From positions 186,001-250,000 of the forward strand of contig NZ_FRCW01000001.1 in NCBI RefSeq assembly GCF_900143055.1: a stretch of 64,000 nucleotides of DNA, in the 5' to 3' direction. Of this stretch, positions 16,867 to 24,492 are shown in pieces. Each line of letters opens with the position of its first letter. The first letter of the stretch is position 1. The stretch is from Fibrobacter sp. UWR3 (GTDB lineage Bacteria; Fibrobacterota; Fibrobacteria; Fibrobacterales; Fibrobacteraceae). The notes below the pieces were generated by a model that worked only from the letters and a program-made list of their open reading frames with translations, searched no databases and was not told the origin of the DNA. The position numbers were made by a program, and so were the translations under genes.

Positions 16867-17453
16867 TGGTTGAGAATCCCTTCGAAAGCCCGCACTATAG
16901 AGCTCTCACGCAGCTCTATCCGCTCCAGATGGACGCGGAGGAATATGCCGTCGCCAAGGAACTTGACCGAGCCCTGGAAAGCGCCGATGCCGTCTACCGT
17001 GAAATCTTTCCTGGTTCAGCAATAACGACTCTCGAACGGTGGGAAAACCTTTATGAATTAGGCCATTCCGGCTCCTTGGAAGTTCGCCGCCAAGCCCTTT
17101 TAGAGGCTATCAACAGGGATTCAGGCATTGCGGAACGTCATTACAAGGCGCTTGCAGCGGCAATCGGTTTCGATATCGATATTGTAAAACCGCCCAGGAT
17201 GCTCCGTGCGGGCCTTGGCCGAGCAGGCTTTGAAGTATACGACCAGGATGAACAATACACCTGGACGGTTAAATGTGATAGACTGAAATCTTCTTGTACC
17301 AAATTGATACAGACATTGGAAGCTCAGAAAATCCCGTTTACTCAAATTAAATGGAAATTCCAACAGCCACCTGCAGGTCGCTTGTTGCTCGAAGATGGCG
17401 GAGCCCTGCTTCTTGAAAACGGACATCAACTTCTCCTGGAGAACGAAACATGA
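16866..17453 (+). CDS. Mu gp48-like baseplate protein (DUF2313)
   Basis: This 195-residue protein connects the baseplate to the fibres. The N-terminal half has the family segment TTLERWENLYEL and RRQALLEAINRDSGI. The last 30 residues form three near repeats, GRLLLEDG, GALLLENG and HQLLLENE, a pattern common where baseplate proteins meet tail fibres. It starts on the last base of gp47 and overlaps the fibre gene by 4 bases. Confidence 0.82.
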   Translation: MVENPFESPHYRALTQLYPLQMDAEEYAVAKELDRALESADAVYREIFPGSAITTLERWENLYELGHSGSLEVRRQALLEAINRDSGIAERHYKALAAAIGFDIDIVKPPRMLRAGLGRAGFEVYDQDEQYTWTVKCDRLKSSCTKLIQTLEAQKIPFTQIKWKFQQPPAGRLLLEDGGALLLENGHQLLLENET

Positions 17454-18832
17454 ACGAAGAAACCTTAGACAAAAAAATGTCTCAAATGGGAACAAAAACC
17501 TTGGCTCAGGCCTTGGCCGCAAATGCATCTTTGGCCGGATTTGCCGGACAGGAGAATTTCACCTTGCCCATTGGTGAATTGCTTCCTAGTCATGATGAAT
17601 CGTTAGAAGGTGACGGAACTCCCGAAAATCCACTGAAAGTTAATATCGAGGAAATCGAACATACCGTAACCGAAGAAGTCGAAGAAGCCGTGGATACCAT
17701 CAAGAGTAAAATCGTCTATACACTTGACCTTGGCGCAGTCCAAACGGGTATCGCTATTCAAGGAAATGGTACCTTGTTTGCCAAAGCAACCCTTTTTAGC
17801 CCTGGCATGGATCAGGAAATCAACGATACTGATTCAAAAATCATGTTTGCGACGAATCAGACCGGCTCTGTTTCGAAATTGATATTTGCCTTGTACCGCT
17901 ACGACTTGGCAGACAATACAATTCATTGGGTAGCCAACACTGACAATGTGGCGTCGCTCGTTTCTACTACAGGCTTGCATGTCGCACCAATCAAGTATGT
18001 TGCTTCCGTGCCTGAAGGAAGTACGCTACAGCTTAAATCCAATAAATTATACTATTTGGTGGTTTTTACGGATGCAAACAGCGTCAAAATCGCAGGGAAC
18101 ACTTATTCCGAAAACATGAATACCATACCGCTTCTTGGTTGGTATGCAGACAATTTGCAGGATGTAACGGCAGAATCAATAAAAAACACCTATTCTGTCA
18201 TCAATCCTAATGGAGAAAATCGCTCTCGTTTATTTGCCGCAATATCGAATATTGCCATAGAATCGGCTTCCACACCCGTTGCTACAGGCCCATTTACCGA
18301 ACTCTCTAACTATGCCGTATCCAATTCTAAACGGATCCAATCTGTAGCCCAAGCGCTAACCCTGTCTTCTTCAGGCATGGTTTTCCAGAAAGTTGTTCCA
18401 GCAGCCGATGTTGACATCGTTGCCTGGCAATTTTTGGATTATCATGGTTCTCAGCCCAATCACTATGGCGCTCTTGTTCTTGATAGCCAACTGACGCCGG
18501 TAAGCGATTCTTCTGACACCTCTTGTACTGTTGGCGACAATGACAGCACTAAAGAAGGTAACTTCTATGTGCACAAATACGAAAAGAATTCGGGGTCCAT
18601 TCACCTTACTGCGGGTGAAACATATTGGTTCCCGGCCATAGGCAATGGTAGCAACCGGAACCAGGAATGGCTTATTCAATACAGTTCGGCAACGCCCAGT
18701 ATTCCTACAAGAGACTTATTGCTTGTTGAGGATTGCTCCAACTTGGGGAACTCGAACAACGAAACAGTGGTTGCCGAGAACGGTTGCTACTTAAAACTTT
18801 GGGATAACCAGGGAAACACTTATCAAATATAG
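17450..18832 (+). CDS. Probable tail fibre / receptor-binding protein 1
   Basis: This 460-residue protein follows gp48, where receptor-binding proteins are coded. It has a helical N-terminus (about 35 residues, QMGTKTLAQALAANASLAGF), an acidic helical segment (IEEIEHTVTEEVEEAVDTIK) likely to trimerise, and then two beta-rich stretches (about 95-280 and 290-460). No enzyme motif is visible. Codon use is more AT-rich than in the baseplate genes, common for exchangeable fibres. Confidence 0.65.
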   Translation: MNEETLDKKMSQMGTKTLAQALAANASLAGFAGQENFTLPIGELLPSHDESLEGDGTPENPLKVNIEEIEHTVTEEVEEAVDTIKSKIVYTLDLGAVQTGIAIQGNGTLFAKATLFSPGMDQEINDTDSKIMFATNQTGSVSKLIFALYRYDLADNTIHWVANTDNVASLVSTTGLHVAPIKYVASVPEGSTLQLKSNKLYYLVVFTDANSVKIAGNTYSENMNTIPLLGWYADNLQDVTAESIKNTYSVINPNGENRSRLFAAISNIAIESASTPVATGPFTELSNYAVSNSKRIQSVAQALTLSSSGMVFQKVVPAADVDIVAWQFLDYHGSQPNHYGALVLDSQLTPVSDSSDTSCTVGDNDSTKEGNFYVHKYEKNSGSIHLTAGETYWFPAIGNGSNRNQEWLIQYSSATPSIPTRDLLLVEDCSNLGNSNNETVVAENGCYLKLWDNQGNTYQI

Positions 18833-18841
18833 AGGTCAAAA

Positions 18842-19876
18842 ATGAACAAAAAGGTCTTTAAAACTGGTGATATCATCACTCCAGAGTTCCTGAATGCTCT
18901 GCAAAATCCATCTTTTGACAGAAGTACAGATGAAGTAGGTGGATTGCCGCTTCCCCCGGAACACTCTGAAATGAACCAAGTAAGAACATTTTCGGGTTTT
19001 GGCGCATCCATTACTATTGATTTAGGTGATTGGGACAAGAACTCTGTAATTTTACACAAAACAAGTGTCTCGCCTACAGAATCTTCTTACCCAACAAATT
19101 GTTCTGTAAGCGGGCATGCTGCAAGCGGTTTTTTACTCTATATGCCTATAGGAAACAGCAATGATGTAACTTTGTCCTATTGCGGGAACTCTTATACTTG
19201 TCATAAAGGGGCCGCGTTGTTGCTTATAACGCAATACATCAGTCTGGCTCATACTTGGTGGTGCAAAGCCTTTGAAATCCCTTTACAGGGCGCTGAAGCC
19301 TTCTTCAATGCTATTAAAACAGCCAATAATATCTCAGTTGGAGGAGACATTGAATGCGACGGTTCTTTAACTAGCCGAAGTGGTACTTTCGAAGACGAAG
19401 TAAGTGGCGATGAAGTCATAGGCAAATCCGTAACTGCTCAAAACAACGAAAATAGCGCTTTTTTTGATGTGCATGTGGGCACTGATGGCGTTGTTACATT
19501 CCAAATAAAGGGGAATTCGACCTATAATTACCAAACCATTCGATATGATACCAATACAGGATGTTTGCGTGTTGGTCATTCATATGTAGATAATGCAGAA
19601 TGGGTTGAACTTGAAAACGGTCGGGTTTTGTCTGAAAGAAGAGGAAGCACTACGGGTTCTTCGTGGATTGAAAAAGTTGCTATCCAAGCAGATTTTAATA
19701 TAGATGGCGAAATTCAGGATAGTTCTGGTGGATTATCCATGTATAGTTCATCAGCCACTCTTACTGGTTCTGAAACTCGCAAAGTGACTATAAGTCCTTA
19801 TGGTATTAAATTCTATAAAATCAACAGCAATCAAGATGGATGGGAACAATTGAACAGCGTTGTTCCAAATAGTTAA
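18842..19876 (+). CDS. Probable tail fibre / receptor-binding protein 2
   Basis: This 344-residue protein begins KVFKTGDIITPEFLNALQNP, a phrase used at the N-terminus of phage fibre subunits. The remainder is beta-rich with many Ser, Thr, Asn and Gly; a DVHVGTDGVVTFQIKGNSTY segment and the YSSSATLTGSETRKVTISPY segment look like fibre shaft or head repeats. GAGG precedes the ATG. AT-rich like its neighbour. It is the last plus-strand phage gene and is followed by a terminator. Confidence 0.65.
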   Translation: MNKKVFKTGDIITPEFLNALQNPSFDRSTDEVGGLPLPPEHSEMNQVRTFSGFGASITIDLGDWDKNSVILHKTSVSPTESSYPTNCSVSGHAASGFLLYMPIGNSNDVTLSYCGNSYTCHKGAALLLITQYISLAHTWWCKAFEIPLQGAEAFFNAIKTANNISVGGDIECDGSLTSRSGTFEDEVSGDEVIGKSVTAQNNENSAFFDVHVGTDGVVTFQIKGNSTYNYQTIRYDTNTGCLRVGHSYVDNAEWVELENGRVLSERRGSTTGSSWIEKVAIQADFNIDGEIQDSSGGLSMYSSSATLTGSETRKVTISPYGIKFYKINSNQDGWEQLNSVVPNS

Positions 19877-19917
19877 AAAAATCGCCTTTCATTTTGTCTC
19901 ATGAAAGGCGATTTTTT
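19876..19917. terminator. Bidirectional terminator at the end of the fibre genes
   Basis: A perfect 17-bp stem (19876-19892 with 19901-19917) with an 8-base loop has A at its outer left side and T at its outer right side. It can end plus-strand transcription of the tail operon and minus-strand transcription of the secreted-protein genes. The stop codon of the minus-strand gene (19889-19891) lies inside the left arm. Confidence 0.85.
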
Positions 19918-20563
19918 GTCTCACAACAACCGCGCCGTTATAGTCGCTTGCGCGCATCTGCGCGACAATGCTTTCTGCGTAGTCTTTAGGTATGCCGTTG
20001 GAATTTCCGGCGTTGATTGCGGAAGCATTTGTGGAGGGCGAGCCACCTGCTTGTGCGGCGCCCGCAGTTGTGCTAGCTGCAGTTGCATTGTCCGCGGAAT
20101 CGTCTATCCCGTTCGTCGCGGCGATGACTGCCTTTTCGTTCGCCTTCACGACCTTGCAGTCTTTCTGGTTGGTGTTCTGCTTTAGTTCGGCGAATGGGTC
20201 AACTCCCATCTGCTTGAGTGTCGCCATCGTGTTCGCATCGATGTTCGCTTCGGCTATGACAAGCGATGCGCACTGGTTTATCATTGCAAGTTTGTTCAGG
20301 CGGTTCGGTGCCGCGATACCGTACTTCTGCAGGATAGTTTCGGCCTTCGCCTTGTCCTGCTTGCTTGTGGTTGCGATGTTGTCGCGCGAGAAGCCCGCTT
20401 CGTCGAGGGAGATGCCTGCATCGCTGAACTCGTTCTGAATTTGCTTGTAGTTCTTGGCCCAACTCTTTACGTCGGTATCGGTGATGCCTGCGGATTTTGC
20501 GTTCTGCGCGAATACGGCAGATGCCATGGCGCAAGTTGTGGCTAGGATAAGCAACTTTTTCAT
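19889..20563 (-). CDS. Secreted protein of unknown function
   Basis: This 224-residue protein starts with a signal peptide (KKLLILATTCAMASAVFA, cleavage before QN). The body is helical and Ala/Asn/Lys-rich (VKSWAKNYKQIQNEFSDAGI), with two Cys in the middle and a low-complexity Ala/Ser/Thr/Gly stretch at about 150-190. GCGAGG precedes the ATG. It is the last of three minus-strand genes spaced 18 bases apart. I recognise no family. Confidence 0.68.
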   Translation of the reverse strand: MKKLLILATTCAMASAVFAQNAKSAGITDTDVKSWAKNYKQIQNEFSDAGISLDEAGFSRDNIATTSKQDKAKAETILQKYGIAAPNRLNKLAMINQCASLVIAEANIDANTMATLKQMGVDPFAELKQNTNQKDCKVVKANEKAVIAATNGIDDSADNATAASTTAGAAQAGGSPSTNASAINAGNSNGIPKDYAESIVAQMRASDYNGAVVVRQKIAFHETK

Positions 20564-20581
20564 GTTACCTCGCTTTTCGGA

Positions 20582-21043
20582 TTACTTCTTTTTGCGGAGT
20601 TTCAAGCAATCTTTTTGGATTTTATGGGCGTGTTTCTTGAAATCCTTTATCTTTTTCCAAAGGGCCGTTTTGGGGACGAGAATGGTATATGCTGGTCCGG
20701 TACTTAGTTTGTTGGATAACGTTGCAGTGGAATCCTCGATTCCGCAATAGTCAAAGAGCCAGAATTTTTCGCCGATATCGTGAGCGGACGTAATGGAGAT
20801 GGCGTCGTCGTAGCAGCAATGCTCGATATTGCCTGCACAAGTGCAGCCGCAAAGGTCTGCTATTTCCGGGATGATAAATTCGCCTTTGCTCCAACGGGCA
20901 TACAGGGAATCGTCTATCGCCTGTATTTTCTTCTGCAGGGAAGGGTCCGACGATATGTCGCATTTGAATCCGCCAAAATGCAGTGCAGGCTCGGCATTTA
21001 TGAAGCATGCCAGAAAGAGGATTGTTTTCAGCACCGATTTCAT
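20582..21043 (-). CDS. Small Cys-rich secreted protein of unknown function
   Basis: This 153-residue protein has a short signal peptide (VLKTILFLACFINAEPA) and then a region with a compact Cys cluster, DLCGCTCAGNIEHCCYDD, plus further single Cys residues. The C-terminus is very basic (KIKDFKKHAHKIQKDCLKLR). An even number of exported Cys suggests disulfides or a metal site. It lies between the nuclease and the other secreted gene and probably shares their transcript. No family recognised. Confidence 0.6.
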   Translation of the reverse strand: MKSVLKTILFLACFINAEPALHFGGFKCDISSDPSLQKKIQAIDDSLYARWSKGEFIIPEIADLCGCTCAGNIEHCCYDDAISITSAHDIGEKFWLFDYCGIEDSTATLSNKLSTGPAYTILVPKTALWKKIKDFKKHAHKIQKDCLKLRKKK

Positions 21044-21061
21044 CTCAAAAAGAATAATAGT

Positions 21062-21877
21062 TTAATTCTGTTGGCGGTGGGCGTCCTGTTCGAAAATCGT
21101 CTTGATGTATGCCTGCACCTGCTTGACGGAGAGAGGGGTGTTGCCGCTTTCGAATGTTGCGATGAGGTTCTTGCCGAGGATGTATCCGCTTGCGGCGTAT
21201 CGGGAGATTTTCTGCACGGCGTTTTCGGTGTAGTCCGGGTCGCCCATCAGGCCGAAGTGCTCCCAGATGATTTCTTCGCGGGAGCTGGGGCGCAGGCAGG
21301 TGAAATCGGGGTAGAGCGTGCCCCAGCCCTTAATGCTTGCGGGGAATTCGTAGCGGAAGGGGATGCCTGCGCGATTGAGCGCGTCCGCGATGATGACTTC
21401 GGATTTTGAGCGGACGCGCACGCCCGTGCATGTGAAGAATTCGGGGGCGTTGATTTCGAAGGGCTTGCCGGTGTAGGGGAGGTGCTGCCATGCAGCGATG
21501 AAATCCTCGTCGGGCTCGCGCACGGGCGTCACAAGGGGGCGGCGGCCGGGGTGTAGCCCCGTGAACGCGGTGTCGATTTCTTCGGGATGGTAATTCTCCG
21601 TCAGGTTGTTGAGCGCGATGATTTGCCTGCCGATGATGCTTGCAACAGCCGCGTTGTAATCGCGTTGCGCGATTGCCGCCGCCCTGCGTCGTTCCTTGCG
21701 GGGGAGGTATTTTCCGTTAGAGTTGCTGCCTTTGTCTACGAGATAGTATTGCGACCGGTCATGGTTGGTTATGACTCGCAATCTTCCTGTGGGTTGCTTT
21801 CCCTTGGGGAGTTTAGCCTTCAGTGCGATCAGTTGCTGAATCCGCTCGTTGGCGATTTGAATGAGTTGGTCTGCCAT
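21062..21877 (-). CDS. PD-(D/E)XK-like nuclease domain protein
   Basis: This 271-residue protein has a charged helical N-terminal half and a C-terminal nuclease-like core: RSKSEVIIADALNRAGIPF (Glu160), LYPDFTC (Asp191) and IIWEHFG (Glu206) give the E...PD...E order of very-short-patch and Holliday-junction-type folds. I chose the ATG at 21877 because AAAGGAACGG lies just upstream; the longer reading from 21940 would start inside a terminator hairpin. It may be phage cargo or a host defence gene. Target and partner are unknown. Confidence 0.68.
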   Translation of the reverse strand: MADQLIQIANERIQQLIALKAKLPKGKQPTGRLRVITNHDRSQYYLVDKGSNSNGKYLPRKERRRAAAIAQRDYNAAVASIIGRQIIALNNLTENYHPEEIDTAFTGLHPGRRPLVTPVREPDEDFIAAWQHLPYTGKPFEINAPEFFTCTGVRVRSKSEVIIADALNRAGIPFRYEFPASIKGWGTLYPDFTCLRPSSREEIIWEHFGLMGDPDYTENAVQKISRYAASGYILGKNLIATFESGNTPLSVKQVQAYIKTIFEQDAHRQQN

Positions 21878-21901
21878 TTCCGTTCCTTTTTTCTGTGAAA
21901 C

Positions 21902-21945
21902 AAAAAAGCGCTGATACGCCGTTTTAACGGACAATATCAACGCTT
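21902..21945 (-). terminator. Terminator-like hairpin in the nuclease gene leader
   Basis: On the minus strand AAGCGTTGATA (21945-21935) pairs with TATCAGCGCTT (21916-21906), 11 pairs with one G-T, and is followed by a short T run. The apex can form a second stem, CCGTT with AACGG. It ends about 25 bases before the nuclease start, so it is either a terminator for upstream minus-strand transcription or an attenuator for the nuclease operon. Confidence 0.55.
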
Positions 21946-22050
21946 ATGTGTTCATAATATACAAAGTGTGTGGCAAAAAAACAAGTTGATGCTTTAGGCG
22001 GCAGTTGGATAGCATTTTTTTTGACTTTTGAACGTCTGTTTTGTGGGGGC

Positions 22051-22090
22051 TTACATACCAAAGACGTAAATAGTGGTGGTTGGTATGTAA
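22051..22090. repeat. Dyad unit 1 of 3
   Basis: TTACATACCAA (22051-22061) and TTGGTATGTAA (22080-22090) are perfect 11-bp inverted copies separated by 18 bases. The whole 40-bp geometry recurs twice downstream. Confidence 0.8.
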
Positions 22091-22186
22091 AAAAGGTTGC
22101 GAAAGAGCGAAAAGTGTCCCAAATGCGGTCGCGGATGACGAAATTAGGGTAATTTTTGCTTAGTTTGTCTGTGTTTTGGCTGTTTT

Positions 22187-22226
22187 TTACATACTAAAAC
22201 ATTGCTTCGGGAAAATTGGTATGTAA
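22187..22226. repeat. Dyad unit 2 of 3
   Basis: TTACATACTAA (22187-22197) and TTGGTATGTAA (22216-22226) are separated by 18 bases, as in units 1 and 3. The single mismatch between the arms becomes a U-G pair in plus-strand RNA. Confidence 0.8.
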
Positions 22227-22249
22227 GGTCTGTGAATGCTGATTACGGA

Positions 22250-22289
22250 TTGCATACTAATTGAACTTTTTTGGTGTTTTAGTATGTAA
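22250..22289. repeat. Dyad unit 3 of 3
   Basis: TTGCATACTAA (22250-22260) and TTAGTATGTAA (22279-22289) are again separated by 18 bases. The single mismatch is a G-U pair in plus-strand RNA. The unit lies 25 bp before the decayed moxR end. Confidence 0.8.
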
Positions 22290-22314
22290 ATAGATGCGTT
22301 TTTCCCGCTCCTAG

Positions 22315-22488
22315 ACGGCTTCTCCGAGGCTTGCGGGCGTTATTTTGCAGCCTATAGGCGGTTTTCCGCAGGCCGTCGCCATGGAAGTGCTCCGCCACCG
22401 CATTATCCTGAGCTACGAGGCCGAAGCGGAAGAAGTCTCCGCCGAGACCGTCGTGCAGAAGATTCTGGATTCTGTTGAGGTTCCGTAG
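22315..22488 (+). pseudogene. Remnant of the 3' end of a MoxR-family AAA ATPase gene
   Basis: In one plus frame the translation ends QAVAMEVLRHRIILSYEAEAE, then EVSAETVVQKILDSVEVP and a TAG at 22486. VLRHR(I/L)xLSYEAEAE is the hallmark C-terminal segment of MoxR ATPases. Upstream in frame is TASPR, also a MoxR phrase, but only about 14 residues separate it from the C-terminal motif where about 24 are normal, and a TAG lies just before it (22312). No ATPase core is present. It is a truncated, internally deleted scar and not a gene. Confidence 0.62.
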
Positions 22489-22497
22489 TGAGCTGGA

Positions 22498-22601
22498 ACG
22501 ACTCGTATTAACGAGTCGTGGAAGCGAGAGCAACGCTCAGACCGGAGGCATGTCAATTGCGGTAGAGCGTTGCGGTCGTGTGAAGTGCCGTAGTCGCGGC
22601 C
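22498..22601. other. Hairpin-rich intergenic segment, possible structured RNA
   Basis: Three consecutive stems are visible: ACGACTCGT/ACGAGTCGT (22498-22519, 4-base loop), CAACGCTC/GAGCGTTG (22531-22538 with 22565-22572) and GGTCGTG/CGCGGCC (22574-22580 with 22595-22601, with G-U pairs). They lie between the moxR scar and a terminator. No open frame spans them. They could be a small RNA or relic palindromes; I recognise no RNA family. Confidence 0.4.
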
Positions 22602-22617
22602 ATCTCCCTTAAAGTCT

Positions 22618-22650
22618 AAAATCCCCAGCCGAGGTGGCCGGGGATTTTTT
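22618..22650. terminator. Terminator, probably bidirectional
   Basis: AAATCCCC (22619-22626) pairs with GGGGATTT (22640-22647), with an inner GCC/GGC and loop GAGGT. Six T follow on the plus strand and four on the minus strand. It lies 24 bases past the acetylesterase stop and probably ends that minus-strand gene. Confidence 0.8.
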
Positions 22651-22673
22651 GGAGGTGTACTGTTGCGAGAGAG

Positions 22674-24317
22674 TTATCGCCTTACGGCCTTGAATATCCC
22701 GAGGATCCTGTTGCCTTGTGAGACTTTGACGAGGTAGGCGCCTTGACGCAGGGTGATGTGGAGTTCGTTCCCCTGCATGGCGAGGAATTCCGCGATGCGG
22801 TGGCCTTGCATGTCGAAGATGCTGATGTCGTGCGCGCCGCCGTCGATGCCCTCAAGAAGGAGCGTGCTACCTTCGATTCGCCCGCTGATGGCGTTGCTTT
22901 GCATCATGGATTCGGCGGCGGTGATGCCCTCGGTTCCTTCTGCGCTGGACGATTCCGGACCGGCGATTTCTGCGCTTGAAGAAGAATCCGTTTCTTCGGA
23001 ACTGCTGGACTCCGGTTCCACCTGGACAAGCCCGCCCTCTGTGATAGGCGCTTTTGCCTGTGTGAGGATGTCAAGAGGGTCGGGCTTGCTGGAATCGAAC
23101 GCTTCATGATCGTCGCGCAGGTGCTTGGCGAGTTCGGGTACCTTCGCCTTGATTTCTTCGATGTTCGCGCGGGCGAGTTCGTAGGCGCCGTATTCGCAGA
23201 AGTGCGTCTTGTCGCTTGCGGTGTACATGTACATTTTTTCCTTGTTGCCTCCGAGCGCCTTGCCGAGCGTGATGCTATGCTGGTTCAGGTCGAGTACGAT
23301 GACGCCGAGCTTTTTCCCGAGGGCGCGCATGCGTTCGGGAAGCCCGCCCACGGCTGTTTTCGGGTCGGTCTCGTTCTGCCTTGCGGTGGATGTCACGAAC
23401 AGCGGGGTAGCGCCCTTCGCCTTGATTTCGTTTGCGTACTTGGTGAGTGTCGCTTCGTAGTTGTTCACGTCGTTTTGATTCTTCTGGTCGTTATGCGCGA
23501 ACTGCACGGTCACGAAGTCGCCCTTCTTGACCTCGGAGAGAATCTTTGCGAGACGCTTCATACTGTAGAACCCGCTTGCGGTAAGGCCCGATTCGGCGTA
23601 GTTCGCGATGGCAAGGCTGGATTTGAAAAATCCCGGGGCCATCTGGCCCCAGCCCGCCCACGGAGCCGTTATCTGGTCAACCACGGTGGAATTCCCGCAG
23701 AGCCAGAGTGTGGTCACGTTGTCGTTACGCTTGATTTCGATTCCTGCGACGGCGGGCGCCTTGCCGCTGATGACGAAGGTGAGTTTTTTGTCCCAGGTGC
23801 GGTAATCCTTTTCGCGGTCCTTGATGCTCATGGTCACCGAGCCGTCCATGCTTCTTGTTTCCATGCGCCTGAGCGAAACGGTCTGCCTGCTGAACACGCC
23901 GCCGGCGAGGGTGATGCGGTCGAGCATGAGCTTGCGGTTTTCTGCCCATACGGTGGTTTCGCTTTCGTTCTCACCGTCACCGAGAATGAACGTCACCTCG
24001 TAATTGCCTTGCGGGAGCGCCACCGAGAAAACCATGTCGCCTTTCGCCGTCAGGAAATCCGTGGTGAGGTCGTCGTCCCACAGGCGGTCTACCGAAGAAA
24101 CCGTCCCGCTTTCGAAGCCGTAGCCCTGCGAGTCGCTGTACTTGGTGCTTGCCTTGACCTGCGTGTAGCCCGCGGCAACCGGGCCCTCGACAAAGTCGAA
24201 CTTGTAGTTTTCGGCGGCTTCTGCCATGGAGAATGCGGCCAGAAGCGCTGCGACAGTCACCATCGTGGCTGTTTTGACAAGGGTGTCGTAGCCCTTGATT
24301 TCAGTTTTGTAATCCAT
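22674..24317 (-). CDS. Secreted rhamnogalacturonan acetylesterase (CE12, SGNH hydrolase)
   Basis: This 547-residue enzyme should remove acetyl groups from RG-I galacturonate. Domain order: signal segment (about 15-35), a beta-sandwich galactose-binding-like domain (about 38-190), an SGNH domain (203-400), a Ser/Glu linker and a C-terminal sorting-like domain ending in basic residues. SGNH blocks: CGNST with Ser210, YAESGLTASGF, FAHNDQ (Asn276) and SDKTHF (Asp369, His372). AAGGGA lies about 8 bases before the ATG. It is divergent from the regulator gene and has an operator-like repeat in its promoter. Confidence 0.88.
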   Translation of the reverse strand: MDYKTEIKGYDTLVKTATMVTVAALLAAFSMAEAAENYKFDFVEGPVAAGYTQVKASTKYSDSQGYGFESGTVSSVDRLWDDDLTTDFLTAKGDMVFSVALPQGNYEVTFILGDGENESETTVWAENRKLMLDRITLAGGVFSRQTVSLRRMETRSMDGSVTMSIKDREKDYRTWDKKLTFVISGKAPAVAGIEIKRNDNVTTLWLCGNSTVVDQITAPWAGWGQMAPGFFKSSLAIANYAESGLTASGFYSMKRLAKILSEVKKGDFVTVQFAHNDQKNQNDVNNYEATLTKYANEIKAKGATPLFVTSTARQNETDPKTAVGGLPERMRALGKKLGVIVLDLNQHSITLGKALGGNKEKMYMYTASDKTHFCEYGAYELARANIEEIKAKVPELAKHLRDDHEAFDSSKPDPLDILTQAKAPITEGGLVQVEPESSSSEETDSSSSAEIAGPESSSAEGTEGITAAESMMQSNAISGRIEGSTLLLEGIDGGAHDISIFDMQGHRIAEFLAMQGNELHITLRQGAYLVKVSQGNRILGIFKAVRR

Positions 24318-24348
24318 AATAACATCCCTTTTACACGCGTTTGTGCCT

Positions 24349-24366
24349 GTACTACAAAATGTACTA
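24349..24366 (-). promoter_or_regulatory. Operator-like direct repeat A, CE12 promoter
   Basis: On the minus strand: TAGTAC, six bases ATTTTG, TAGTAC, period 12. It begins within a TATTAT -10-like element and ends 31 bases before the acetylesterase ATG, so it covers the expected transcription start. Confidence 0.65.
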
Positions 24367-24452
24367 TAATATTTTTAAAAAAGCAAGAAAAAATTGAATA
24401 ATTCTCAAATTTTAGAAAAAAAATTGGGTAAATAGCATATATTTTTGTTTTT

Positions 24453-24469
24453 TACTATACCATGTACTA
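24453..24469 (-). promoter_or_regulatory. Operator-like direct repeat B, regulator leader
   Basis: On the minus strand: TAGTA (24469-24465), CATGGTA, TAGTA (24457-24453), period 12. It lies 23 bases before the TIGR02147 regulator start, which suggests autoregulation. Confidence 0.65.
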
Positions 24470-24492
24470 CATTTTTATGTATATTTAATATC

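Noticed and set aside
21970-22152. A 60-codon plus frame across the first dyad
   Set aside because: No ribosome site, odd composition, and it is cut across by the inverted repeat unit, which better explains the sequence.
22051-22289. The dyad units as a CRISPR array
   Set aside because: Arms are only 11 bp, in inverted pairs, with 18-bp spacers and unequal gaps between units. No cas gene is present.
22279-22533. An 84-codon minus frame opposite the moxR remnant
   Set aside because: The plus strand carries the MoxR C-terminal signature; the minus frame has none.
22520-22610. A tRNA gene suggested by GCGGTAGAGC
   Set aside because: No acceptor stem, anticodon arm or T-arm phrase could be fitted around it.
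1-22700. Integrase gene or att core for the prophage
   Set aside because: No integrase is seen. Mu-like phages insert by transposition, and the early genes and ends are not in this window, so no boundary can be fixed.
24445-24492. A longer regulator start at TTG 24445
   Set aside because: The extra 16 residues are not family-like and span the operator repeat; the ATG at 24493 gives the usual N-terminus.
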